In this document: positions 1-8,722 of the stretch, one piece after another | Numbering within the stretch: position 1 is the first letter of the stretch | Layout of the letters: every line of letters starts with the position of its first letter | DNA from: Pseudomonas sp. L5B5 | GTDB taxonomy: Bacteria > Pseudomonadota > Gammaproteobacteria > Pseudomonadales > Pseudomonadaceae | Assembly (NCBI RefSeq): GCF_020520285.1 | Contig: NZ_CP084742.1 | Coordinates: forward strand, 3,224,001 to 3,288,000 | Direction of reading: 5' to 3' | DNA: 64,000 nt | The notes under the pieces: generated by a model | Told to the model about the DNA's origin: nothing | Databases searched by the model: none | What the model saw: the letters and a program-made list of their open reading frames with translations, nothing else | Translations under genes and position numbers: made by a program

Positions 1-2
1 AA

Positions 3-194
3 TCCCTGGTGCTGGAGACCGACTCGCCGGACATGGCCCCGGCGATGTACCCCAACCAGCGCAACAGCCCCCAGCACCTGCCGGAAATCTGCGCGGCCCT
101 GGCCGAGATCATCGGCATCAGCGCCGAGCACCTGGCCAGCGCCAGCACCCGTAACGCTTGCGAAGTGTTCGGCTGGCCCTCAGCCAGCCTGTAG
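3..194 (+). CDS. TatD-family metal-dependent hydrolase (3' end only)
   Basis: Only the last 63 codons are present; the gene enters from the left edge. The reading begins SLVLETDSPDMAP and continues with PNQRNSP and LPEICAALAEIIG, the usual C-terminal part of TatD-type DNases. The LETDxP motif carries a metal-binding aspartate, and the N-P-L/I-P segment lies over the active site. TatD proteins are cytoplasmic Mg-dependent nucleases, with proposed roles in DNA repair or turnover. The stop codon lies inside the 3' end of the convergent next gene, a 15-base tail overlap. Family assignment is good; which paralogue (TatD, YcfH or YjjV type) cannot be decided from this fragment. Confidence 0.82.
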   Translation, partial: SLVLETDSPDMAPAMYPNQRNSPQHLPEICAALAEIIGISAEHLASASTRNACEVFGWPSASL

Positions 195-551
195 CAGCAG
201 GGGGCGGCGCTGCCGACGCCGGGCAATGGTCATCACCAGCAGGTAAGCCACCAGCACCAGCGCCGAGATGCCCAGTTGCAGGGTGCGCTCCAGCAACCCG
301 ATCCATTGCAGCGCCAGGCTGACCAGCAGCACCGTGGCACACAGCACGATCAGCATGGCCCGCAGGGTGGCGAACGAGCCCAGGGCCTTGAGGCGCTTGA
401 CCTGTGCGGGGCACTCGAGCTTCAGCGGCTTGTGGCAGTGCTTGCAGGCGAAGGGCTCCTGCATGGTCATGGCGTTGAGTTGCCAGGGTTCAAGATCGAG
501 CAGGGCCTGGCAATGGGCGCAGCGCCCCAGCACTCCGGAAGAAACGGTCAT
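180..551 (-). CDS. small zinc-ribbon membrane protein, function unknown
   Basis: The 123-residue product has an N-terminal cytoplasmic part with two CxxC pairs (C11-A-H-C14 and C36-K-H-C39), a rubredoxin/zinc-ribbon arrangement that should bind one Zn. Two hydrophobic segments follow at about residues 64-84 and 92-110. It ends in a basic tail (RRRQRRP), so both ends probably face the cytoplasm. The ATG follows a GAGGA Shine-Dalgarno sequence at good spacing. I do not recognise a characterised homologue. It is convergent with the TatD-type gene, and nothing nearby gives a functional clue. Confidence 0.72.
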   Translation of the reverse strand: MTVSSGVLGRCAHCQALLDLEPWQLNAMTMQEPFACKHCHKPLKLECPAQVKRLKALGSFATLRAMLIVLCATVLLVSLALQWIGLLERTLQLGISALVLVAYLLVMTIARRRQRRPLLLQAG

Positions 552-715
552 CGGCGGATTTCCTCAGGGCCATGGACGAGCCATGGCTGACTGGCCGAGC
601 GCGAGCGACGCTCGAAAAAACGCGCAGGAAAGCAGGAAACACGCCGCAGACAAAGCGATTAATTACTACAGCTTGTGGCAGCCCCGCCGGACCGGGGCTG
701 TGCTGGAGGGCGTGT

Positions 716-2746
716 TCAGACCCGGAACGCGCCGATCAACTGCTTGAGCTCGACCACCTGGGCTGCGAGCTGGCGACTGGCATCTTCGGTCTGGTGGGCG
801 CCTTCGGCGGTACGTTCACCGGCGCGGTTGATCTCGACGATGTTCTGGTCGATGTCGTGGGCCACGGCCGTCTGCTGCTCCACTGCCGCGGCGATCTGCT
901 GGTTCTGGTCAACGATCATGCCCACCGCGCCGAGGATGTTTTCCAGGGCTTGCTGGACCTTCTCCGACTGGTCGACCGTGCCATTGGCCATGGCATGGCT
1001 GGTGCCCATGGCCTTGACCGCTGCACTGACCCCGCCATGCAGCTTGCCGATCATGTCTTCGATTTCTTCGGTGGACTGCTGGGTGCGCTTGGCCAGGGTC
1101 CTGACCTCATCGGCCACCACGGCGAAACCCCGCCCCTGCTCGCCGGCCCGGGCCGCCTCGATGGCGGCGTTGAGGGCCAGCAGGTTGGTCTGCTCGGCGA
1201 TGCTCTTGATCACCTCCAGCACCCGGCTGATGGACTGGCTGTCGCTGGCCAGCTGGTTGATCACCAGCACCGACTGGTCGATCTCGCTGGCCAGCCGGGC
1301 GATGCTGCCCTGCTGGGATTCCACCAGGCCCCGGCCGCTGACGGTTTCATCGTTGACGCTGTGGGCACTGCTGACCGCCGCCGCGGCGCTGCGGGCCACT
1401 TCCTGGGAGGTGGCCGACATCTGGTTCATCGCCGTGGCCACCTGCTCGATCTGGCTGCGCTGGCCGGCCACCGCCTGGTTGCTCTGGGCCGAGACACTCT
1501 GCACTTGCCCGGCCTGGCGCTCGACTTCGCTGACGGTATGGCCGACCCGCTCGATCAGGTCATGGATCTTCAGCACCGTGCCGTTGAACAGGCTGCCCAA
1601 CTCCCCCAGTTCGTCACGGCTGTGGGCGGTGAAGGTGACGGTCATGTCGCCGGCCGCCACTTTGTCCATCATGGCGCCGAGGCGCCGCAGGGTGGTGCGG
1701 GTCGAGGCATAGAAGCCGCCATAGAGATAGACGATCGACAGGAACACCAGGGCCAGGGCCGCCACCAGCAGCACCATGTGGCTGCGGTTCTGCGCCAGGC
1801 GCTTTTGCAGTTCGACATCGAGGAACTTCAGGGTGCTTTCGTTGAGCTGGTAGGTCTGGCCCATCAGCTGGCTGACCTGCTCGTAGAACGCCGGCCAGGG
1901 CGCCTCCAGGGTCTCGGCCATCACCACCTGCTCTTCGAACAGCTCGCTGGCTTGCTTGAGGCTGCCCTTGCTGGCATTGGCCGCGCCATCGAGGGCGTCG
2001 TGGGCGGCCCGGCTGGAACCCAGGGCATCCTGCAGCTTGAGGCCATACTCGGCCTGGAGTTTTTCGATCTGCACCAGCAGCTCGTCGAAACGGGTACTGG
2101 ACGAGGAGTTGAGGAAACCCTGGCCCAGGGAGAAGGCACCCATGGCCCGGCCCTCGCCCAGGACCTGGGTGACCTGCGGAGTGACGCCGGTGATCAGTTC
2201 GCTGAGCTGGCGGATATCGCCCTGGGCGTCACGGCTGAGGCCCGACTGGCTGGCGATGATCTGGCTGAGCAGCTGCGCGCTGCCCAGCAGCTTGCCGATC
2301 AGCCCGCTCTTGTTCAGCAGCGAGCTTTCCGCTTGCTGGGTCTTGAAGGCGGCCACCAGTTCGTCGCGCTTGGCGTTGAATATCTCCACCTGCTGGGGGT
2401 CGGTGGTCACCGCGTGCATGGCTTGCAGGCGCTCGAGCACCAGGCGCTCCTGGGCGACGATCTTGCTCTCAAGGTCTCCGGCCTTGCCGGACTGGCCGAG
2501 GCCGGCATTGATCTGTACCTGGTTGTTCAGGGTTTCCAGGTCTCGGCGTAGCGCCAGGCTGCTGCCCAGCAGGTCGAGGCTTTGCAGTTCGACCCGGGTG
2601 CCCTGGAATTCGCGATAGGAATCGCGCACCAGATAGAAGTTGGTCACCAGCATGGGTACAAAGAACAGCACGCTGATCAGGCTGAACTTCATGCCGAAGC
2701 TCAGGCGGTTCATCAGCGCGACAGCGGGATAGAGCAAGCTCTTCAC
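716..2746 (-). CDS. methyl-accepting chemotaxis protein (PA4520-type)
   Basis: This is a 676-residue inner-membrane chemoreceptor. The first membrane segment is at about residues 22-42. A periplasmic, predominantly helical ligand-binding region of about 280 residues follows, then the second membrane segment at 324-344, a HAMP domain to about 397, and the cytoplasmic signalling coiled coil. The hairpin tip at about 515-550 (IAEQTNLLALNAAIEAARAG, GRGFAVVADEVR) contacts CheA and CheW. The large periplasmic domain is about the size of helical bimodular sensors rather than a 4-helix Tar-type domain; the ligand cannot be read. Translation starts at a GTG preceded by GGGAG at 8 bases. The placement beside ampDE matches PA4520 in P. 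aeruginosa. Confidence 0.92.
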   Translation of the reverse strand: MKSLLYPAVALMNRLSFGMKFSLISVLFFVPMLVTNFYLVRDSYREFQGTRVELQSLDLLGSSLALRRDLETLNNQVQINAGLGQSGKAGDLESKIVAQERLVLERLQAMHAVTTDPQQVEIFNAKRDELVAAFKTQQAESSLLNKSGLIGKLLGSAQLLSQIIASQSGLSRDAQGDIRQLSELITGVTPQVTQVLGEGRAMGAFSLGQGFLNSSSSTRFDELLVQIEKLQAEYGLKLQDALGSSRAAHDALDGAANASKGSLKQASELFEEQVVMAETLEAPWPAFYEQVSQLMGQTYQLNESTLKFLDVELQKRLAQNRSHMVLLVAALALVFLSIVYLYGGFYASTRTTLRRLGAMMDKVAAGDMTVTFTAHSRDELGELGSLFNGTVLKIHDLIERVGHTVSEVERQAGQVQSVSAQSNQAVAGQRSQIEQVATAMNQMSATSQEVARSAAAAVSSAHSVNDETVSGRGLVESQQGSIARLASEIDQSVLVINQLASDSQSISRVLEVIKSIAEQTNLLALNAAIEAARAGEQGRGFAVVADEVRTLAKRTQQSTEEIEDMIGKLHGGVSAAVKAMGTSHAMANGTVDQSEKVQQALENILGAVGMIVDQNQQIAAAVEQQTAVAHDIDQNIVEINRAGERTAEGAHQTEDASRQLAAQVVELKQLIGAFRV

Positions 2747-2833
2747 AAAGAAGTCTCCCTTTTCTTTTATTTTTATTGGCAGGCAGGCGAAGGCAGCAGA
2801 TAGCCACTATTCGGCGCTCCGTCTGTATAGCTC

Positions 2834-2861
2834 AATTTCGGGGGAGGTTTTGTAACTTAAA
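2834..2861 (-). promoter_or_regulatory. possible sigma-28 (FliA) promoter for the chemoreceptor gene
   Basis: On the minus strand, about 90-115 bases upstream of the chemoreceptor GTG, TTTAAGTT is followed after about 15 bases by CCCCGAAATT. This loosely fits the FliA pattern TAAA-N15-GCCGATAA. Chemoreceptor genes are often FliA-dependent, but the -10 match is incomplete, so this stays tentative. Confidence 0.3.
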
Positions 2862-2895
2862 GTTAACCGCGCCTGGGTGGCGCTGCGGGGAACAG

Positions 2896-2919
2896 GGCGA
2901 GGGAAGCGGCTCCCTCGCC
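2896..2919 (-). terminator. hairpin after ampE
   Basis: Perfect 9-base arms (GGCGAGGGA and TCCCTCGCC) around a 6-base loop lie just after the ampE stop codon. There is no uridine run, so it may stabilise the mRNA end or act with Rho rather than be a classical intrinsic terminator. Confidence 0.5.
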
Positions 2920-2926
2920 AAGGGGC

Positions 2927-3763
2927 TCAGATGAGCACGGTGTACAGGGCGAACCCGGCGTACCAGAGCACCGCGGCCCGCAGCAGCAGCTCCCAGATGC
3001 GATCGAGGCTGTTGATGCCTTCCGGCCCGGTCACCGGTGGTGGAATTTCTCCCGCCACCAGGCCGACCTTTTCCACCAGTTGCGCCGCACCGATATGCCA
3101 GTTGAGCAACTCGTGGAGCATCACCCGGCCCACTGCGACGAAGTTGCCCACCAGGGCGAAGCTTGCCGCCAGGAGCCGCACGGGCAGCCAGTCAAAGGCA
3201 TGCCGCAGCTGCGCCGCGCGCTCCACCAGGGCCGGGTTCTTGCCGTGCTCGGCGGCCAGCGCCAGCAGGCGGTAGCTCAGCGCCGCGACCGGGCCCAGCA
3301 GGAAGTACCAGAAAATGACCGCGAAGAAGCTCTGGTAGGCCTGCCACAAGAGATGGCCCTGGACCCGCTCCAGCAACTGCTCGCCGGTGTCGGCGCAAAT
3401 GCCCAGGTCACGCTTGGCCACGTGCAGCGCCGCTTGCAGGTCCTCGCGCCGCCAGGCATCGCGAAAGGGGCCCAGGCCGCCGAGCAAGTCGCCGCGGCCC
3501 AGGGCATAGATCACCACGAGCAGGTGTACCGGCAATGCCAACAGGCCATAGGCTACCGGTTGCAATACCAGCAACAGCAGGCCGAGCACCACCACCGGCA
3601 GCAGCACCAGCAACCCCAGCACTCCCCACGGATGCCCGGCCAGGCGCGGGCTCGACTCCATCCGCGCCAGGCGCGCCAGCCACCCGCTGTCGCGCTGCAC
3701 TTTCTGACGCAGGGCCGAGAACTTCTCGATCCACACGGCCAGCAGCAACACCAGAAAACTCAT
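2927..3763 (-). CDS. ampE: AmpE, inner-membrane protein of the ampDE operon
   Basis: The 278-residue polytopic membrane protein begins MSFLVLLLAVWIEKF. Hydrophobic stretches are at about residues 1-12, 44-90 (two segments), 140-163 and near the C-terminus. The internal sequence YQSFFAVIFWYFLLGPVAA is typical of the AmpE/CobD-like family. In enterobacteria and Pseudomonas, AmpE is encoded with AmpD and has been proposed as a sensory membrane partner in beta-lactamase induction and cell-wall recycling; its biochemical role remains unclear. The ATG overlaps the ampD stop codon by four bases, so the two are translationally coupled. No chromosomal ampC or ampR lies in this window. Confidence 0.92.
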   Translation of the reverse strand: MSFLVLLLAVWIEKFSALRQKVQRDSGWLARLARMESSPRLAGHPWGVLGLLVLLPVVVLGLLLLVLQPVAYGLLALPVHLLVVIYALGRGDLLGGLGPFRDAWRREDLQAALHVAKRDLGICADTGEQLLERVQGHLLWQAYQSFFAVIFWYFLLGPVAALSYRLLALAAEHGKNPALVERAAQLRHAFDWLPVRLLAASFALVGNFVAVGRVMLHELLNWHIGAAQLVEKVGLVAGEIPPPVTGPEGINSLDRIWELLLRAAVLWYAGFALYTVLI

Positions 3764-4320
3764 TGTCCTTCCCCCTTCTCCAAGGCGGCACGATAGCGTG
3801 CCCAGTCAAAAGCCTGGCCCGGGTCGGTCTTGCGCCCGGGTGCGATGTCGCTATGGCCACAGATCCGTTGTGGCGTGATGGCACCAAATGCCGCCTGCAG
3901 TTGTTCGGTCAAGAGACTCAACGCCTGGTACTGGGCGCCTGTGAAGGGCAACTCATCGGTGCCTTCCAGTTCGATCCCCAGGGAAAAGTCGTTGCAGGTC
4001 TCGCGCCCTTCGAAACTCGACACACCGGCATGCCAGGCCCGGTCCAGACAGGAGACAAACTGGGTGACCGCACCGTCACGTTCGATCAGAAAATGCGCAG
4101 ACACGCGCAAGTCGGCGATCCCGGCAAAGTAGGGATGTTCTGTGACATCAAGGCGATTCTGGAAGAATTCCTGCACCTTGCCGGTGCCGAACTGACCCGG
4201 CGGCAGGCTGATGTTATGGATCACCAGCAGGGAGATCTCGCCCGCCGGGCGCTCATTGAAATTGGGTGACGGACAGTGACGTACGCCATGACACCAACCC
4301 GTGGCAGGGTCCAGCCGCAT
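3760..4320 (-). CDS. ampD: AmpD, 1,6-anhydro-N-acetylmuramyl-L-alanine amidase
   Basis: This cytoplasmic Zn amidase removes the peptide from anhydro-muropeptides during murein recycling, keeping the AmpR inducer low. The 186 residues form one amidase_2 domain. The Zn ligands fit the AmpD pattern: His35 (VIHN), His156 and Asp166 (HSDIAPGRKTDPG), with the conserved Lys164 between them and an acidic residue in the IELEG motif at about 117. There is no signal peptide, as expected for the cytoplasmic paralogue and unlike periplasmic AmpDh2/AmpDh3 relatives. The start MRLDPATGWC is the usual Pseudomonas start. The gene is divergent from nothing and heads a two-gene ampDE unit. Confidence 0.95.
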   Translation of the reverse strand: MRLDPATGWCHGVRHCPSPNFNERPAGEISLLVIHNISLPPGQFGTGKVQEFFQNRLDVTEHPYFAGIADLRVSAHFLIERDGAVTQFVSCLDRAWHAGVSSFEGRETCNDFSLGIELEGTDELPFTGAQYQALSLLTEQLQAAFGAITPQRICGHSDIAPGRKTDPGQAFDWARYRAALEKGEGQ

Positions 4321-4383
4321 ACCGATTCCTTCAACTAAAGCCTTGGGTGGCCCAGTATGCCGCGATCCCTGCCCTGGTTGCGA

Positions 4384-6618
4384 TCACTTGCCGTGATTGA
4401 GTCGCTGCAGATTGCCGATCACCGACTCCAGGGCCCGGTCGAACAGGAGGGTATCGTCCAGGGCACGGACCGCGTCGCGGTGGAATTCCAGGGCCAGGCC
4501 CATGCGCGTGCGTTCCAGCACCTTCATCCCGGTGCGGTTGACGAACACGTACTTGACCACCGGATGGGGGACGATCGCCGCCAGCTTGCAGCGCAGGATG
4601 TTGTCCTCGTCCTCCTGGAACTCGACCCAGGCGCCGAGGCGCAACTGATCCACCCACTGCACGCTGGCGTCGTTGGCCGGCAGGGCCAGGGGCGCGGCTT
4701 CCAGCGGGCCCTCTTCGGCGCTGGGCAGGACAATGTGCTGGGCGACCTCGATCATGTCCGTGGGCGCCACCTGCAGGGTGGCCACAGCCTGTTGAGCGGC
4801 CTGGGCCTGATGCTCGAAAGCCTGCAGGTGCAGGAGCTCCAGCTGGGCGAAGAACTCGCTGGTGGCGAACGGATCGAAAGCCGCACCGCTCAACCCCTCG
4901 CGCAAACCCTTGAGCAGCCCCGGCACCAGGGCCAGCAGGCGCATGGCGGTGTCCGGCTGGGCATGGCGCTGCACACTCCAGATCAACTGCTCCATGGTCT
5001 GCTCGGCGGCTTGCCATTGCTCCGAGTCGTCACCGTGCTTCAGGCAACTGAGCAGCAGGACCTGGCTCCAGGCGTCACGAATGAAGTCGACCACTCTTTG
5101 CGGCAGCACTTTGCCCAGCAACGCCTGGTTAAGGGCCCGTTCCACCCGGCGTCGGGCCAGCTCGGCCTTGGCCCGGCCTTCTTCGGCATCGCGAGTGCGC
5201 TGCTCCAGCAACTCGGCACGGCGCCGCTCATCGGCGGTGAAGGCCAGGAAGTCCGCCAGCAGTTCGGAAAAGATCGCCGGATCGTCGGTGAACTCGCTCA
5301 GCAGGCGCTGTACCACTTGCTCGATCCGCAGATACAGGCTATCGCGCTGATGGTCATCGCAACCGCCCCAGCCCATGGCGGCAGCGGCAATTTCATTGAG
5401 CAGGCGCCGGGCCGGATGGCTGCCGCGGCTGAAGAAGCTCTTGTCCAGCACCGCTACCTTGAGCATGGGGATCTGCAGGCGACCGATCAGTGCCTTGAGG
5501 GAATCCGGCAGGTTGCGATCGTCGAGAATGCATTCGAAGAGCATGGCGATCAGGTTGATCACATCCTCGTCGGCTACATCCACAACCCGAGACTTGCCGC
5601 TCTTGACGCTGACCCGGGTCAGCAACTGCTCCAGCTGGTTGCGCAGGTCGAAATCATCCTGAACGCTGGGAGGCGGCACGTACTGCTGCAGGTGCGACAA
5701 CAGCCGCAACAGGTCGCGGGTGGAAATCGGCTGGGTCTCGGCGCTGGCTTCCAGGGTTGGCGCCACGCTGCCGCGTACATGGCACAGCAGGGTCTGCAAG
5801 GCGGCGAAGACTTCCTGGACACTTTCGTCGAAGGGATGTTGTCCGGATTTGCCCGGCCCGGCCTCGCCCTGGACCTCGGCCCGGGCCCGATCCGAAGCCC
5901 GACGTGCCGGTGCCGGCAGCAGCTCGGGCAGGACGCCAGTGGCGATCAGCAGCTGGTTGGCCTCGGCATAGAGTTGTTCGGCCTCGCTGAGCACGTAGCG
6001 CTCGAACAGCTTGAGGATGATCAGCTTGACCTTGATCTCCACGCCCAGGTTGCGCCCGGCCTGCAGGAAGTACTCGCAGAGCAGCGCCGGTCCGAGGGGG
6101 TTTTCGCCCTCTGCCAGGCGCCGGCCCAACAACACGCCCAGGCGCGCGGTGAGGTGCCCCAGGGCGAAGCCGGCGCGGTTGAACACCTTGGCCACCATGG
6201 CATCCACGGCCACGGATTTTTCCAGTTCGTCCCGGGACGACTGCGGCTCGCAGTCGTAGGCCGCCACGTGGGCAATGATCAGGGGCGGATCGTATTGGGC
6301 CAGGCCGGCAAAGGCTTCGAAGAACTTCTCGAGGAAACCGCGCTCGATGCTCTTGCGCTTCAGGCGCAGGTCGCGCATGGCTTCGAACAGGATGTTCTGC
6401 TCGACATTGTTCTGCGCCCGGTCGGCCATCTCGAACAGGGTGTCATCGGCGTTATCGAACAACTCTTGCAGGCCGTGGCGCAATTGCTGGGCGGCCTTGT
6501 CACGAACCTGAAGCAGAATCACAGGCAGGCGGGCAAGCGGCGAAGCCGTCGCCTGATCTGTAGCGGCCTTGTGCAAAGGCACTACATTCCCGTCGTTGTG
6601 CATCCAAGCCTCCTGCAT
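4384..6618 (-). CDS. DUF1631 family protein
   Basis: The 744-residue soluble protein has no signal peptide or membrane segment. The whole length reads as the DUF1631 family, a large helical protein found beside nadC and ampD in Pseudomonas (the PA4523 position). The central part carries long amphipathic helices (for example ADERRRAELLEQRTRDAEEGRAK around residues 462-484). The C-terminal about 100 residues (WVDQLRLGAWVEFQEDE, TGMKVLERTRMGLA) resemble a PilZ-like barrel but lack an obvious RxxxR/DxSxxG cyclic-di-GMP motif. The function is unknown. The gene is divergent from nadC across a 346-base spacer. Confidence 0.8.
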   Translation of the reverse strand: MQEAWMHNDGNVVPLHKAATDQATASPLARLPVILLQVRDKAAQQLRHGLQELFDNADDTLFEMADRAQNNVEQNILFEAMRDLRLKRKSIERGFLEKFFEAFAGLAQYDPPLIIAHVAAYDCEPQSSRDELEKSVAVDAMVAKVFNRAGFALGHLTARLGVLLGRRLAEGENPLGPALLCEYFLQAGRNLGVEIKVKLIILKLFERYVLSEAEQLYAEANQLLIATGVLPELLPAPARRASDRARAEVQGEAGPGKSGQHPFDESVQEVFAALQTLLCHVRGSVAPTLEASAETQPISTRDLLRLLSHLQQYVPPPSVQDDFDLRNQLEQLLTRVSVKSGKSRVVDVADEDVINLIAMLFECILDDRNLPDSLKALIGRLQIPMLKVAVLDKSFFSRGSHPARRLLNEIAAAAMGWGGCDDHQRDSLYLRIEQVVQRLLSEFTDDPAIFSELLADFLAFTADERRRAELLEQRTRDAEEGRAKAELARRRVERALNQALLGKVLPQRVVDFIRDAWSQVLLLSCLKHGDDSEQWQAAEQTMEQLIWSVQRHAQPDTAMRLLALVPGLLKGLREGLSGAAFDPFATSEFFAQLELLHLQAFEHQAQAAQQAVATLQVAPTDMIEVAQHIVLPSAEEGPLEAAPLALPANDASVQWVDQLRLGAWVEFQEDEDNILRCKLAAIVPHPVVKYVFVNRTGMKVLERTRMGLALEFHRDAVRALDDTLLFDRALESVIGNLQRLNHGK

Positions 6619-6964
6619 AGGTGTTTCTTCGGTTCGATATCAAGGTCCTGCCGAGCCGGTGACGCTCACAGCCGACGCTGAGCGGAGGCAGATGCACTCC
6701 ACTGCACTTCATGTAAGGGGAAGCCAAAGATACGTCAAAGCTATGACGTCAATTACAAGTCGCATTATCTTGTAAAACGCCCCTGTTGCGCCAGCAGACT
6801 CTGTCGTCTCCTCGGAAATATCTCTTACTTTTCTAAGAAAATTCCCTCTCATTAATCAGACAAAACGAGGAAACACAGGTTCGCCTCAGTCTGTCGGATC
6901 AGCCGCCTTGGGTTCGTCCATGCCGTGCCCCTATAATCGGCGCACTTTGTTTGTGGAGTCCGTT
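6619..6964. promoter_or_regulatory. divergent DUF1631/nadC spacer with nadC promoter
   Basis: No gene is visible in this spacer. On the plus strand TTGGGT (6908-6913) and a perfect TATAAT (6932-6937) are separated by 18 bases and placed about 30 bases before the nadC ATG, a convincing sigma-70 promoter. The part nearer DUF1631 is AT-rich (6740-6860) and probably holds the opposite promoter, which I could not pin down. Confidence 0.6.
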
Positions 6965-7813
6965 ATGCCGAATCTACGCCTCGCCGACCTGACCGCCGAA
7001 ATCGAAGCCAACGTGCGCCGCGCGCTGCTGGAAGACATCGGCAGCGGCGACATCACCGCGCAATTGATCCCGGCCGAACGCCTGGCCAAGGCCACGATCA
7101 TCACTCGCGAAGCCGCAGTGATCAGCGGTACGGCCTGGGTCGACGCGGTGTTTCGCCAGCTGGACCCACGGGTCGCCGTGCACTGGCAGGTAGCAGATGG
7201 CGAGCGGGTGGCGCCCAACCAGGCGCTGTTCCACCTCGAAGGTCCGGCCCGTTCGCTGCTCACTGGTGAGCGCAGTGCCCTGAACTTCCTGCAACTGCTG
7301 TCCGGCGTAGCCACCCGCGCCCGCTACCTGGCCGACTTTGTCGCCGATACCCAGGTCAAACTGCTGGATACCCGCAAGACCCTTCCCGGCTTGCGGCTGG
7401 CGCAGAAGTACGCCGTCACCTGCGGCGGCTGCCACAATCACCGCATCGGCCTGTATGACGCCTTCCTGATCAAGGAAAACCATATCGCCGCCTGTGGCGG
7501 CATCGCCCAGGCCATCAGCGCCGCCCACAAGATCGCCCCGGGCAAGCCGGTGGAAGTGGAAGTGGAAAGCCTGGGGGAATTGAAAGAAGCACTGGCGGCG
7601 GGCGCCGACATCATCATGCTCGACGAGTTGAGCCTGGAGGATATGCGCGAGGCCGTGCGACTGAATGCTGGTCAGGCCAAGCTCGAAGCCAGCGGCGGGA
7701 TCAACGAAAGCACCTTGCGTCCGATCGCCGAAACCGGGGTGGACTACATCTCCATCGGTGCGATGACCAAGGACGTGAAGGCCCTGGACCTGTCCATGCG
7801 GCTGAGCCTCTGA
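6965..7813 (+). CDS. nadC: nicotinate-nucleotide pyrophosphorylase (carboxylating), quinolinate phosphoribosyltransferase
   Basis: The enzyme converts quinolinate plus PRPP to nicotinate mononucleotide, CO2 and PPi in de novo NAD synthesis. The 282-residue protein carries the family signatures [10 protein letters not shown] (135-144), the GGCHNHR loop (154-160) and Lys170, and the C-terminal barrel motif EASGGI...[10 protein letters not shown] chose the ATG that follows GGAG at 6955-6958. An in-frame TTG 19 codons upstream (at 6908) would start inside the promoter -35 element, so it is rejected. The gene is monocistronic and convergent with the next small gene. Confidence 0.96.
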   Translation: MPNLRLADLTAEIEANVRRALLEDIGSGDITAQLIPAERLAKATIITREAAVISGTAWVDAVFRQLDPRVAVHWQVADGERVAPNQALFHLEGPARSLLTGERSALNFLQLLSGVATRARYLADFVADTQVKLLDTRKTLPGLRLAQKYAVTCGGCHNHRIGLYDAFLIKENHIAACGGIAQAISAAHKIAPGKPVEVEVESLGELKEALAAGADIIMLDELSLEDMREAVRLNAGQAKLEASGGINESTLRPIAETGVDYISIGAMTKDVKALDLSMRLSL

Positions 7814-7832
7814 AAACCGCGGCGAGTATCAA

Positions 7833-7869
7833 GCCACAAGCTTCAGGAGACCTTCTTGAAGCTTGTGGC
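7833..7869. terminator. perfect 13-bp hairpin between convergent genes
   Basis: The arms GCCACAAGCTTCA and TGAAGCTTGTGGC are exact complements around an 11-base loop, between the stops of nadC and the convergent small gene. It lacks a uridine run on either strand, so it may act as a bidirectional 3'-end stabiliser or be a REP-like element. Confidence 0.55.
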
Positions 7870-7881
7870 CAGTAGTGGCGC

Positions 7882-8178
7882 TCAATCGTCGATTTCGTTC
7901 AGTTCCAGATATTCCTCAAGTTCCATGCCCAGTGCTTCAGCAACCTCCTGATGCACTTCCAGGCGCATGGCCTTCAGCTCCTCGGGTGTCTCGGCCACCA
8001 GGTCGAGTACCAACTCCCACGGCTCGATGCCGCGAGACTCCGCCTCGTCTTCAAAGGCCCATTGCGCCTGCTGCTTCTGCTCCGCAGGGCTGAGGGCGCT
8101 GATTTCTTCCTTCAGGGAAGGCGTGGCATCCAGGTACCTTTCAAGTGCTACGTCGATTCTTGCCTCTTTAGGAATCAT
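7882..8178 (-). CDS. small acidic protein, possibly DUF6388-type, function unknown
   Basis: The 98-residue soluble protein has a strongly acidic C-terminus (MELEEYLELNEIDD) and helical character throughout (EEISALSPAEQKQQAQWAFEDEAES). The ATG chosen gives MIPKEARIDVALERYLDATP. Upstream in-frame starts exist, but the extra 32 residues are arginine- and serine-rich with no conserved look, and an AGAGA-type ribosome site sits before this ATG. It resembles a Pseudomonas-restricted small family I associate with DUF6388, from memory only. Confidence 0.68.
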   Translation of the reverse strand: MIPKEARIDVALERYLDATPSLKEEISALSPAEQKQQAQWAFEDEAESRGIEPWELVLDLVAETPEELKAMRLEVHQEVAEALGMELEEYLELNEIDD

Positions 8179-8520
8179 CTCGTTCTCTCTGATCGTGGGA
8201 ATGGAAATGGATCTGGGTCGCTGGGATCTCTGGGCCGCTCGATTCAACCGGCCTGCAGAGCCATTCGGGATCATCTGAAAACAGCATGCTGGTACTCAGA
8301 CAGGAATCGAATATAGGGACTTTGGCCCACGATTTATATGACCTGATGCACCCATTGCAGAAAAATCGGAGGTTTTGCGGAGCATCATCAAACACCCACT
8401 CGCCAGAACCCTGCGAAACAGGATTTCGCAGATCCAGTCATCGCAATGGGCTACATCGGTGCTTAAAAGGGGAGCCAATCAGGGTAATGCCAGTCAGTTA
8501 AGCGAAGTGCCCCCCTGCCC

Positions 8521-8614
8521 GAGCGAAGCTTGCTCGCGATGGTCGTCAACGGTAGCGCGCAGGTATTGGATAAACGCAGCGCCCTGAAGTCCATCGCGGG
8601 CAAGCCTCGCGCCT
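8521..8614. repeat. inverted pair of REP elements (REPIN)
   Basis: Two imperfect inverted copies of a REP unit frame about 45 bases. GAGCGAAGCTTGCTCGCGAT is at 8521-8540. Its reverse-orientation partner, reading CCATCGCGGGCAAGCC then TCGCGCC, is at 8591-8613. This is the common fluorescens-group REP doublet, normally mobilised in trans by a RAYT transposase; none is in the window. The rest of the gene-free stretch 8179-8722 shows nothing else I can support. Confidence 0.75.
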
Positions 8615-8722
8615 ACCCTTTCCTGAACTGATCGGCATTAACCAATCAGGGCCCGACGAAGATGAGTGGTTGTTTCACGCCGAATTGCTGAGAGCTTGCG
8701 GTGAACTCGGATTGATTCACGC

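Noticed and set aside
572..2551. A 659-codon open frame on the plus strand opposite the chemoreceptor gene
   Set aside because: It is an antisense shadow of a high-GC coding region. The minus strand encodes a complete chemoreceptor with all domains, while the plus reading is His/Leu/Gly-rich with no family features.
4331..5017. Minus-strand frame beside ampD inside the DUF1631 gene
   Set aside because: It is out of frame with the 744-residue protein and rich in Arg/Pro/Gly, a typical shadow.
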